From Rahnella bonaserana (GTDB taxonomy: Bacteria; Pseudomonadota; Gammaproteobacteria; Enterobacterales; Enterobacteriaceae), in contig NZ_JAFMOW010000050.1 of NCBI RefSeq assembly GCF_019049675.1, forward strand, positions 34,676 through 98,675: DNA of 64,000 nt, written 5' to 3'. This document shows, one piece after another, positions 8,146 to 15,530 of this stretch. Both the position numbers and the translations under genes were made by a program. The notes beneath the pieces were generated by a model. The model was not told the DNA's origin and did not search any database. It saw nothing but the letters and a program-made list of their open reading frames with translations. Position 1 is the first letter of the stretch. Each line of letters opens with the position of its first letter.

Positions 8146-8688
8146 CTAAAGATTTATGCGCCCCTTCATCCAGCCATAAACGAATGATTCATTGGCTGTT
8201 CTCCCTTCAGCCAGTTCCAGGTAACGTTGCCCCTGACTACAATTTAGGGAGGTGACGAGCACACCAGCTCCCTCCGTACCGCGTTTCTCGATGAACTGCG
8301 TCAACGCCTTTAACGTACCGGGACCGATTTTGCCGTCAACCGCGATATCAGCATAGTGGGCCTCCTCGTGATTAAACACATTCAGCCAGCGTTGCAACCA
8401 TTTAATGCCGACCGCCGGCCCCATATTGGTGCCGGTATCGCACAGTTCCAGTGCCAGCACAGGGGCGATGGCATAAACTTTGTCAAACCCCGGCTGATAC
8501 CAGTAATTTTTCTCCAGGATCAGGTAGGCATCTTCTTTCGTGAAGTCGATCATTTTCCCGGTATAGCCATAGCTGCGGGCGGTTTTTTCGGTAATGCCCC
8601 AATGGGTCGGGCCACCGGTGTCATTCGGGTGGTCGACATAACCGCCTTCGTTTTTCAGTACAGAATTGATCACAGGATTGGTAAACAT
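8146..8688 (-). CDS. GH108 muramidase endolysin (TtsA family)
   Basis: The 180-residue product has the family-108 signature near its N-terminus: LKNEGGYVDHPNDTGGPTHWGIT, with Glu of NEGGY as the likely catalytic residue. A C-terminal PG_binding_3-like region contains VDGKIGPGTLKAL. Such enzymes cut the glycan strand of peptidoglycan. TtsA, which releases typhoid toxin from Salmonella Typhi, belongs to this family. No signal peptide is present, as expected for a holin-dependent enzyme. I chose ATG 8688, preceded by an excellent GGAGGAAT; a start 18 bases upstream is possible but overlaps the binding site. It starts 21 bases after the stop of the upstream regulator gene, so the two are probably co-transcribed. 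Confidence 0.85.
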   Translation of the reverse strand: MFTNPVINSVLKNEGGYVDHPNDTGGPTHWGITEKTARSYGYTGKMIDFTKEDAYLILEKNYWYQPGFDKVYAIAPVLALELCDTGTNMGPAVGIKWLQRWLNVFNHEEAHYADIAVDGKIGPGTLKALTQFIEKRGTEGAGVLVTSLNCSQGQRYLELAEGRTANESFVYGWMKGRINL

Positions 8689-8709
8689 AAGGTATTCCTC
8701 CGACAACGG

Positions 8710-9156
8710 TTAAAGTTGAAGCGTCAGGAACAACGCGGTACCGAGCAACAACACTGAGACGATAAAACCAAACGCCAGCAGCCAAGGCCTGATGTTTTTG
8801 ACAGGTGGGGCCTTATCCTCCATGATTTCGACGGTGGCTGAGGTACTGACACGGATACCTGATTTCGGCACGGTAATAAAAAATTCATCAAGTCCGGCAA
8901 ATTTAAGATCACGTCGTATTAAATAAAGAGTTTGAGTGAGGCTGGCGTCGCTGGTGAATTTACTTCTGCTTCCCCATAATGCTTGTGAGATGGCCTCTTT
9001 TTCGATGACTTCATCTTTAGCATGTTCAATTATATAACTCAGGCAGCGTGCTCTCATTGAAGTCAGCTTAATATTTACATCACTGTGGAGTCTTTTAAAT
9101 TCCTTTGTTTTTTCATTAAAAACATATTCACTATTTATCAGGTAAACAGCCATCAT
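8710..9156 (-). CDS. Membrane-anchored winged-helix regulator (ToxR/CadC-like)
   Basis: The 148-residue product has an OmpR-type winged helix (about residues 5-110). Recognisable parts are LTSMRARCLSYIIEHA, VIEKEAISQALWG, SDASLTQTLYLIRRDL and the wing VPKSGIRV. A Pro-containing linker leads to one C-terminal membrane segment (about 122-145), leaving almost no periplasmic part. It would therefore act as a DNA-binding protein held at the inner membrane, but it lacks the periplasmic sensor of CadC or ToxR. Start ATG 9156 has GGAGGAGGG upstream; a second ATG follows directly. It is the first gene of the endolysin operon and divergent from the GH18 chitinase gene, so it may control both. Confidence 0.8.
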   Translation of the reverse strand: MMAVYLINSEYVFNEKTKEFKRLHSDVNIKLTSMRARCLSYIIEHAKDEVIEKEAISQALWGSRSKFTSDASLTQTLYLIRRDLKFAGLDEFFITVPKSGIRVSTSATVEIMEDKAPPVKNIRPWLLAFGFIVSVLLLGTALFLTLQL

Positions 9157-9603
9157 CTTCCCTCCTCCATTATTTCAAACATCTGAGAAACCCCACGTAA
9201 TCTTTGCTGATGATTAAGCGTATCTACTTTTATTAATTTCTCCACAGGCAATAGGATTAATATTAGGTATTTTAGTTAAGATGTGATTCACCCATAATAT
9301 ATGAGGGGTTATTAAGTAAAACTCAAAAACAACTTAATTCTCACTTAACAGCCACAGGTTACTCAACATACTGAATGGTAATGTTTTTATGGTTAATTTG
9401 TGATATGTAATTTTGTCATCAGCGTGATTATTGACAATGATAAAATTAGCCAGCATGCACCGACCAAAAAACAATCACAAATTTTATCGTAGTCACTTTT
9501 ATTTATATCTCAATGTGATTTGCCGGTTTTTATTTCCGCCACGATGATAACCACCAGCAGCAAATGGCTGTTGATGTATTCAATCAAACTTTAGGAAATC
9601 ACT
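9157..9603. promoter_or_regulatory. AT-rich divergent control region of chitinase and lysis genes
   Basis: This 447-base non-coding stretch separates the membrane-anchored regulator gene (minus) from the GH18 chitinase gene (plus). It is clearly AT-richer than its surroundings. It contains AATTTGTGAT at 9395-9404 and its exact inverted copy ATCACAAATT at 9474-9483, 69 bases apart, which could be a regulator site pair. TTGACA at 9431-9436 matches a -35 box, but I find no good -10 at 16-18 bases. No coding frame is convincing here. Confidence 0.5.
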
Positions 9604-11721
9604 ATGTCTACCAGCAAAATTATTAAGCAAGACCCATTAACTGAAGGTTCTTATAAACAAGACGGTTTCGTTCCCGCCACAGAAACTGCAGAATATAGCT
9701 ATACCTCTGCCCGCGTAACAAAACCGGTATATAACAAATATGCCAAAGCAAACAAACCTAAAGTATTTGGCTACTACACTGACTGGTCACAATATGACGA
9801 TCGTTTGCAAAACCCGCAGGCAGCCAAAGAGGCGCGCGGTCGTGGTTTTGATCTCGCCAATATTCCACCGACGGCTTACGACAAAATTATCTTCGGCTTT
9901 GTTGGCATCGTAGGCGATCAGGGTGAAAAAGCCTTTACCGTCTCGAAAGCTGCCGCTCAGTTGGGCAAAACGACCCATCAGGCGACGTTCCTGGATCCGT
10001 GGGGCGACTTTACGTCCACGACTAACAACAACCTGGATAATCCGGGCTGGGTTGAGCTTTCTCCTGAAACAGCCACCCAGGCCAATGTTAAAGGGCTGGT
10101 CGGCGGCCTGCGTGATCTGCAAAAACGCGCCAAAGCAGTCGGTCATGATCTGGTGCTTTCCATGAGTATTGGTGGCTGGACGTTAAGTAACGGCTTCCAC
10201 AACATGGCGAAAACCGCTGAAGGTCGCAGTATCTTTGCGAAAAGCGTTGCCGGTCTGTTCACCCGTTTCCCGATGTTCAGCGAAGTGGATATCGACTGGG
10301 AATACCCAGGTAATGCCGGGAATAACAACCCGTATGATGATAATGATGGTGCTAACTACGCCCTGCTGATTGCTGAAATCACAAAAGAGATGGCTGCCAT
10401 CAGACGCTCTGACGTGAAAATCAGCATCGCCAGCTCTGCCGTCGTGGCCATTCTGGAAAAATCCGATGTTCCTGCCCTGCTGGCTGCCGGTCTGCACGGC
10501 GTAAACCTGATGACCTATGACTTCTTCGGCACACCTTGGGCTGAAAAACTGTCGCACCACACCAATCTGCATGCACTGGTCGAAGGTGGCTGGGGCATCG
10601 ACACCATCATTGATTACCTGCTGGCAAAAGGCTTCCCGGCTGATCGCATGAACGTCGGTTATGCAGCTTACTCCCGTAACGCGCAGAATGCAGTGCTGGA
10701 AAGTTATTCTCCTTTAGAAGGCACTTATACGCCGGATGCAGGCAAAACCACCGTCGGGACATTCGAAAGCGGCACCACCGAATGGTATGACCTGGTGAAT
10801 AACTATCTGGATCTGGAAAATAAGTCAGGCCGTAACGGCTTTGCGGTGTACACCGACCAGGTGGCTGATGCGGACTATCTTTACAACAAAGATTCCGGCA
10901 TTTTCATGTCGATTGATACCCCGCGTACCGTTCGTGAGAAAGGCCGTTATGTGATTGAAAAAGGTCTGGGTGCACTGTTTACCTGGACTATCGATCAGGA
11001 CAACGGCCTGCTGGTCAATGCCGCACGTGAAGGTCTTGGCTATGCTATCGAGCAGCAGGTCATTGATATGTCTCCGTTCTATTTCGAAGGGGTCAATATC
11101 GAGGGTCAGGTTCCTGCTGATGAAGTGCCAGTTGAAAGCAACACTGCTCCTACTGGTGAAATCCAGTTGCAAGTGTTCAGCGGTGCTAAAGTACGTCTGA
11201 GTGCAGCGGGTTCTGCCGACCGCGACAACGACACGTTGTCCTACAAATGGACTGCGCCTGCCGCTATCGGGTTATCCTCTTACAATAGCGTCAGTGCTGA
11301 TTTCACCGCACCGGAGCTGGTCAGCAAGTCTGATTTCAGCTTCTCTCTGGTCGTCACCGATGAGCATGGTAAGGAATCTACCTCCAAATCTATCACCGTG
11401 ACCGTCCTGGGCAATGCGGCTGTTGAACCAGAACCCGTTGAACCAGAACCAAGTCAGCCGGAGCCTTCTGAACCAGAACCTGTAGAACCTGTAGAACCTG
11501 TAGAACCTGTAGAACCTGTAGAACCTGTAGAACCAGCAGAGCCGGAACCTACACCTTCTCCGGCTGGCAAATATGCCACCTGGGATGCGAGCAAAGTGTA
11601 CAACACCGGCGACAAAGTCAGCCTGAACGGTAAAGATTACCAGGCCAACTACTGGACTCAGGGCAATGAGCCGGGCAAAGCCGAATTTACCGGTGAATGG
11701 TCACAGTGGAAGCAAATCTGA
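9604..11721 (+). CDS. Family 18 chitinase without obvious signal peptide
   Basis: The 705-residue product starts MSTSKIIKQDPL with no hydrophobic leader. The GH18 barrel covers about residues 50-480, with SIGGWTLSNGFH and the catalytic VDIDWEYPG (Asp229, Asp231, Glu233). The first Asp of the usual DxxDxDxE is Ser226 here. A PKD-like domain (about 512-600) is followed by a Glu-Pro-Val repeat linker (about 605-650) and a CBM5/12 module with ANYWTQ. The C-terminal architecture matches that of the GH19 chitinase. Lacking a Sec or Tat signal, it needs another exit route, which fits release by the nearby holin and endolysin. TAGGA lies upstream of ATG 9604. Confidence 0.92.
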   Translation: MSTSKIIKQDPLTEGSYKQDGFVPATETAEYSYTSARVTKPVYNKYAKANKPKVFGYYTDWSQYDDRLQNPQAAKEARGRGFDLANIPPTAYDKIIFGFVGIVGDQGEKAFTVSKAAAQLGKTTHQATFLDPWGDFTSTTNNNLDNPGWVELSPETATQANVKGLVGGLRDLQKRAKAVGHDLVLSMSIGGWTLSNGFHNMAKTAEGRSIFAKSVAGLFTRFPMFSEVDIDWEYPGNAGNNNPYDDNDGANYALLIAEITKEMAAIRRSDVKISIASSAVVAILEKSDVPALLAAGLHGVNLMTYDFFGTPWAEKLSHHTNLHALVEGGWGIDTIIDYLLAKGFPADRMNVGYAAYSRNAQNAVLESYSPLEGTYTPDAGKTTVGTFESGTTEWYDLVNNYLDLENKSGRNGFAVYTDQVADADYLYNKDSGIFMSIDTPRTVREKGRYVIEKGLGALFTWTIDQDNGLLVNAAREGLGYAIEQQVIDMSPFYFEGVNIEGQVPADEVPVESNTAPTGEIQLQVFSGAKVRLSAAGSADRDNDTLSYKWTAPAAIGLSSYNSVSADFTAPELVSKSDFSFSLVVTDEHGKESTSKSITVTVLGNAAVEPEPVEPEPSQPEPSEPEPVEPVEPVEPVEPVEPVEPAEPEPTPSPAGKYATWDASKVYNTGDKVSLNGKDYQANYWTQGNEPGKAEFTGEWSQWKQI
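11482..11535 (+). repeat. Nine-base tandem repeat coding the Val-Glu-Pro linker
   Basis: Five perfect copies of GTAGAACCT (11482-11526) and one variant copy (11527-11535) encode repeated Val-Glu-Pro in the GH18 chitinase linker. The unit is a multiple of three, so changes in copy number would alter linker length without a frameshift. Confidence 0.9.
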
Positions 11722-11750
11722 TCCGCTACTGACAGGCTTTAAAAAATCTC

Positions 11751-11775
11751 ACGGGGCCATGTGCCCCGTTTTTTT
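11751..11775 (+). terminator. Terminator of the GH18 chitinase gene
   Basis: ACGGGGC (11751-11757) pairs with GCCCCGT (11763-11769) around a 5-base loop and is followed by a run of seven T. Confidence 0.85.
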
Positions 11776-11788
11776 ATGCCGTCGTGCG

Positions 11789-12670
11789 TTATCCAAGGAC
11801 CTGTTTTTCCGTCAAAAAATCGATAAATACCCGCACTTTCGGCAGCATATGACGGCTGCTCGGCCACACTACCGAAAACTTACCGCCTTCTTTCAGAAAA
11901 TCATGCAGTACCGCCACCAGTTCACCGGACTCAAGATAAGGCCGCACAATAAATTCCGGCACATAGGCCAGTCCCAGCCCCTGCAATGCCGCCTGTAAAA
12001 TCGATTCCAGATTGTTGCTGCTGAGTGCCAGCGGCAGCTCAGGGGGCGTCACGCCTGTCATCTCCCATTCCTGCCATTGTCCGTTGCTCGGAAACCGGTA
12101 GCGCAGGCAGGCGTGCTGATAAAGATCGTCAGGCTTTAGCGGCACAGGATGGCGGGTGAAATACGCCGGACTGCCCACAATGGCAAAACGGAACGGCCCG
12201 AGGCGGCGTGACATCATTTGTGAACTGTTCAGTTCGCCGCTGCGGATCGCGATATCAAAACCTTCGTCGATGACATCCACCATCCGGTCGCTGAAATCCA
12301 GATCAAGTTCAACATCGGGATAACGCTGACGAAATTCCGGCAGATGCGGCAACAGGATGCGGTATCCAATAGCGGGCGCGGTAATGCGTAATTTCCCGCG
12401 TGGCACAGCGGAAATCTTCACCAGCTCCTGCTCCGCTTCTTCCAGTTGTGAAACGATTTGCTGGCAGCGTTCGAAAAATAGCTGGCCTTCATCGGTCAGG
12501 CTGATGCGCCGCGTGCTGCGGTTGAACAGGCGCACGCTGAGTTTTTCCTCCAGCCGCGCCACGCTTTTGCCGACCGCCGAGGCCGAAATCCCCATGCGCT
12601 CCGCGGCCGCGGCAAAACTCTGACTCTGCGCTGCACGGACGAAGGCCAGCAGGCCGTTGAGGTTTTCCAT
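11789..12670 (-). CDS. LysR-family regulator, CrgA/DsdC-like subgroup
   Basis: The 293-residue product begins MENLNGLLAFVRAAQSQS and has the LysR helix-turn-helix (SFAAAAERMGISASAVGKSVARLEE, near residues 17-45) and an effector domain with RITAPAIGY and DIAIRSGEL. The subgroup typically controls a divergent neighbouring gene. Here the divergent neighbour is a DHA2-type efflux pump starting 115 bases away, so it is the likely target. The gene ends just after the terminator of the GH18 chitinase and is convergent with that gene. Nothing in the sequence shows the inducer. Confidence 0.88.
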   Translation of the reverse strand: MENLNGLLAFVRAAQSQSFAAAAERMGISASAVGKSVARLEEKLSVRLFNRSTRRISLTDEGQLFFERCQQIVSQLEEAEQELVKISAVPRGKLRITAPAIGYRILLPHLPEFRQRYPDVELDLDFSDRMVDVIDEGFDIAIRSGELNSSQMMSRRLGPFRFAIVGSPAYFTRHPVPLKPDDLYQHACLRYRFPSNGQWQEWEMTGVTPPELPLALSSNNLESILQAALQGLGLAYVPEFIVRPYLESGELVAVLHDFLKEGGKFSVVWPSSRHMLPKVRVFIDFLTEKQVLG

Positions 12671-12785
12671 TTTCCACTCCCGTTTATTCGAGCGTTTTAG
12701 TCCTCAATCATCGGACTTACGCCCTGTTTCCGCAATATTACTGACATTTTATCATCACCATTATTCTCATTTATCGGAAGAAGCC

Positions 12786-14354
12786 ATGAAATCATCGACT
12801 ACACCCTCGACGGGCAGCCTGCGCGTGCTGTTTACCGTGTGTCTGGCGGCAGTGATTTTGCCGCTCAATTTTGTCAGCGGCGCGGTGGCAACGCCCGCCA
12901 TTGCCCGCGAACTTGGCGGCAGCGCGCAGGCGCTGAGCTGGATAACCAATTCGTTCATGCTCACTTTCGGCTGTTTTTTGATGGCGGCCGGCGCGCTGGC
13001 TGATGAGCTGGGGCGTAAAAAAGTGTTTGTCAGCGGCGTTTCGCTGTTTGCACTGCTGTCATTATTGCAGGCTTTCAGCAGCAGTTTGCTGTGGATTGAT
13101 CTGCTGCGTGCCGCACAGGGCATCGCGGCGGCGGGTGCACTGGCAGGTGGCGCGGCGGCTCTGGCACAGGAATTTGACGGCGCCGCGCGCACCCGGGCTT
13201 TCAGTCTGATGGGCAGCAGTTTTGGCATCGGGCTGGCCTTCGGTCCGTTCCTCGCAGGTGTGCTGATCGCCCACTTCGGCTGGCGTTCGGTATTTTTCTC
13301 CGCGACGGTGATTGCCGCGCTGGCGCTGGTGAGCGGAGCCAGCAAAATGCGCGAAACCCGCAATCCGCAGGCGGCGGGTATCGACTGGCCGGGCACGGTC
13401 TCCTTCACCGCTATGCTGGCGCTGCTGACCTGGGCTCTGATGGAAATACCGCAGGCTGGCCTGAACAGCACGCCGGTGCTATTGCTGCTGGCAGGTGCGG
13501 CGCTGTTACTGGCGATTTTTGTCACTGCTGAGCTGCGGGTAAAAAAACCAATGCTCGATTTATCGCTGTTCCGCTATATCCGTTTTATCGGTGTGCAGGC
13601 GCTGCCACTCGCGACCGGTTTCTGTTTTGTGGTGCTGCTGGTGATTTTGCCGATGCTGTTTATCGGCGTAGAAAATCTTAGCGAAGAACGTGCCGGACTC
13701 ATGATGATGGCACTTTCGGTGCCGATGCTGGTAGTTCCCCTTCTGGCGGCGTGGCTGACGCGCTGGGTATCCGCGGGCGTGTTATGCACATCGGGTTTGG
13801 TGATTGCTGCCGCCGGTTTAGGCTGGTTAAGTCAGGCGGTGCTGACTCAAAATGTGACAGACATGATCGCGCCGATGGTGGTGATCGGTATCGGCACCGG
13901 CCTGCCGTGGGGGCTGATGGATGGACTGTCAGTGAGCGTCGTTCCCAAAGAACGGGCGGGCATGGCGACCGGGATTTTCAGCACCACGCGGGTGGCCGGG
14001 GAAGGCATTTCGCTGGCGATTGTCGGTGCCATTCTTTCAGCATTAACGCACAGCGCGCTGACGGCGAATTTTACGGGAAGTGCGATCGGTGCCCAGGCGA
14101 TCAGCTTACCGGCAATCACTCAGGCGGCGCAGCGGCTGGCGACCGGTAATCTGGCCGTAGCGCAGCAGCTTATTCCGCAGGCCAGCACGGCGCAGCTTCA
14201 GCAGATTTATGCTGCTTCACTGCATCCGCTACTGTTATGTCTGATGGCGATTACGCTGTTTTCCGCGCTGGTGGTGTTGCTGGCGCTGCGCGGGAATCAT
14301 CAGGATGAAACCGATCCCGTACCCGCAGGGAGTCAGAAGGATCTGTCACCGTAA
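12786..14354 (+). CDS. MFS drug-efflux transporter, DHA2 family (14 helices)
   Basis: The 522-residue product begins MKSSTTPSTGSLRV, with GGAAGA before ATG 12786. It has about 14 hydrophobic segments and the DHA2 motif A-like ALADELGRKKVFVSGVSLF after the second helix. Motif C-like GSSFGIGLAFGPFLAGVL is also present. Members export toxic organic compounds using the proton gradient. Divergent LysR regulation is likely. Its last 22 bases overlap the end of the convergent YdcF-like gene, so no terminator separates them. Confidence 0.88.
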   Translation: MKSSTTPSTGSLRVLFTVCLAAVILPLNFVSGAVATPAIARELGGSAQALSWITNSFMLTFGCFLMAAGALADELGRKKVFVSGVSLFALLSLLQAFSSSLLWIDLLRAAQGIAAAGALAGGAAALAQEFDGAARTRAFSLMGSSFGIGLAFGPFLAGVLIAHFGWRSVFFSATVIAALALVSGASKMRETRNPQAAGIDWPGTVSFTAMLALLTWALMEIPQAGLNSTPVLLLLAGAALLLAIFVTAELRVKKPMLDLSLFRYIRFIGVQALPLATGFCFVVLLVILPMLFIGVENLSEERAGLMMMALSVPMLVVPLLAAWLTRWVSAGVLCTSGLVIAAAGLGWLSQAVLTQNVTDMIAPMVVIGIGTGLPWGLMDGLSVSVVPKERAGMATGIFSTTRVAGEGISLAIVGAILSALTHSALTANFTGSAIGAQAISLPAITQAAQRLATGNLAVAQQLIPQASTAQLQQIYAASLHPLLLCLMAITLFSALVVLLALRGNHQDETDPVPAGSQKDLSP

Positions 14355-15109
14355 TCCGCCTCCAGCACCGGTTTCAGGCGGGCATAAATTTCCTCAATCT
14401 CTGCCGGAATATCAACTTCTGCGATAAAGCCCGCTCCCCGCGGGCCATAACCGCCCGGCGCATTACGCAGGCGCGGAATTTCGCCGAGCAGCAGCGACAC
14501 AAACCGTGGCAGCGACCACAGGCTGTGATGCCCTTCTCCGGCAAAGCGCAGCCCATCGCCTTCACGTTCCAGCTGAGGCACCAGCACCGGCCAGTTAAGG
14601 AATGTCACGTCAGGACGATCGCGCCAGACGTGGCGGAAGCTGGCGTCGGTACGCAGTTGCATCAGCGGATCCTGCACCAGCGTGATGTGCGTGGAGCGAT
14701 CACCGGCCAGATCCAGCACCCGCCGTGCCTGTAAGGCATTGTCGCCACAGTTGGCTGAGGCAGTTTCCAGCAAAATCTTTTTTTGCGGTGCAGCGCAGCA
14801 CTGAACGCCGATATCATTCAGCACTTCGGCCTCACTGCGCCCTGACGTCGGAATATGCCGGTAGCGCATTTGTGTCTGTACCGCCTGATACAGCAATTCG
14901 GTGGAATGACCTATCCCCCCGGCAATCAGCAAACGGGAAATCCGCCCCTGCGCCAGCGCCTGAAACGCCGCTTCTGCGGTCGGCAAAATTGCATTGCCCA
15001 GCAGGATCATCAGAGACGGTTCACCTTCCGGCCCCTTTCCTGAGGTCTGATCAAAGGCGAGAAAATGCGCCAGCCGGTTCATATCCTCAATCACATCATC
15101 TGAAAACAT
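14333..15109 (-). CDS. ydcF: YdcF-like protein (DUF218 / SanA-ElyC relative)
   Basis: The 258-residue product resembles E. coli YdcF. LMILLGNAILPTAEAAFQAL and RISRLLIAGGIGHST form the nucleotide-like fold start, and SANCGDNALQARRVL is the family region with the conserved Ser-Glu/Asn site. No signal peptide or membrane segment is seen, unlike SanA and ElyC. The family is linked to envelope metabolism, and YdcF has been reported to bind S-adenosylmethionine; its reaction is not known. ATG 15109 has GGAG 7 bases upstream. It converges with and overlaps the efflux gene by 22 bases. Confidence 0.75.
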   Translation of the reverse strand: MFSDDVIEDMNRLAHFLAFDQTSGKGPEGEPSLMILLGNAILPTAEAAFQALAQGRISRLLIAGGIGHSTELLYQAVQTQMRYRHIPTSGRSEAEVLNDIGVQCCAAPQKKILLETASANCGDNALQARRVLDLAGDRSTHITLVQDPLMQLRTDASFRHVWRDRPDVTFLNWPVLVPQLEREGDGLRFAGEGHHSLWSLPRFVSLLLGEIPRLRNAPGGYGPRGAGFIAEVDIPAEIEEIYARLKPVLEADYGDRSF

Positions 15110-15530
15110 CAGTAGCTCCGTTGAACTATCGCGAGAAGCAAATCGATATCACCACAAAATCAATGGTTAAAAAGCCTCATCGTTTAGTGGCCTTAACGCA
15201 ATCATTAACAATACAAAACAAAAATAAACGGGATAAAAAATGGATAATTTGTAATTTATAGAATTTTTATCCTTATTAACCAGAATGCTGAAAAGATCCC
15301 CTTAAGGTAAATTTATTAACTTATATTTAACCTTAACAGCGTTTTCCATCATGCACATAAGGTCAGGGTTCCGTTCCATTGTGAAGGAAAAACATAACAC
15401 CCGTCCCGAACGCTGTTAATTACCGGCTTTTCTTGCAGTTTTTAGCGTTAATTATTGACCACCAGAGGATTTCCACATGCAACGCCGTTGCATGAATGCA
15501 CAACTGTGTAAGCTGTTATTGGGAGTCATC
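15110..15530. promoter_or_regulatory. AT-rich leader of the Csu-type pilus operon with inverted repeat
   Basis: No gene is visible in this 420-base stretch. It is strongly AT-rich in 15150-15330. TTAACAGCGTT at 15333-15343 and AACGCTGTTAA at 15409-15419 form a perfect 11-bp inverted repeat 65 bases apart, a candidate paired operator or stem. I cannot assign -35 and -10 boxes with confidence. Confidence 0.45.

Noticed and set aside
8724..8912. Small overlapping frame as a spanin candidate
   Set aside because: It is out of frame inside the winged-helix regulator gene, has no lipobox or N-terminal membrane helix and no ribosome site.
6533..9156. Prophage remnant
   Set aside because: Only a holin and an endolysin are present, with regulators between them; no integrase, attachment repeats, capsid or tail genes are seen.
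9431..9459. Perfect TTGACA as a -35 box for the GH18 chitinase
   Set aside because: No acceptable -10 box occurs at 16-18 bases, so it is not called a promoter.
11482..11535. Short tandem repeat as a CRISPR-like array
   Set aside because: The unit is 9 bases, has no spacers and lies in frame inside a linker.
14333..14354. 22-base overlap of efflux and YdcF-like genes as a frameshift or assembly error
   Set aside because: Both frames end normally and the protein ends are plausible; convergent overlaps of this size are common.
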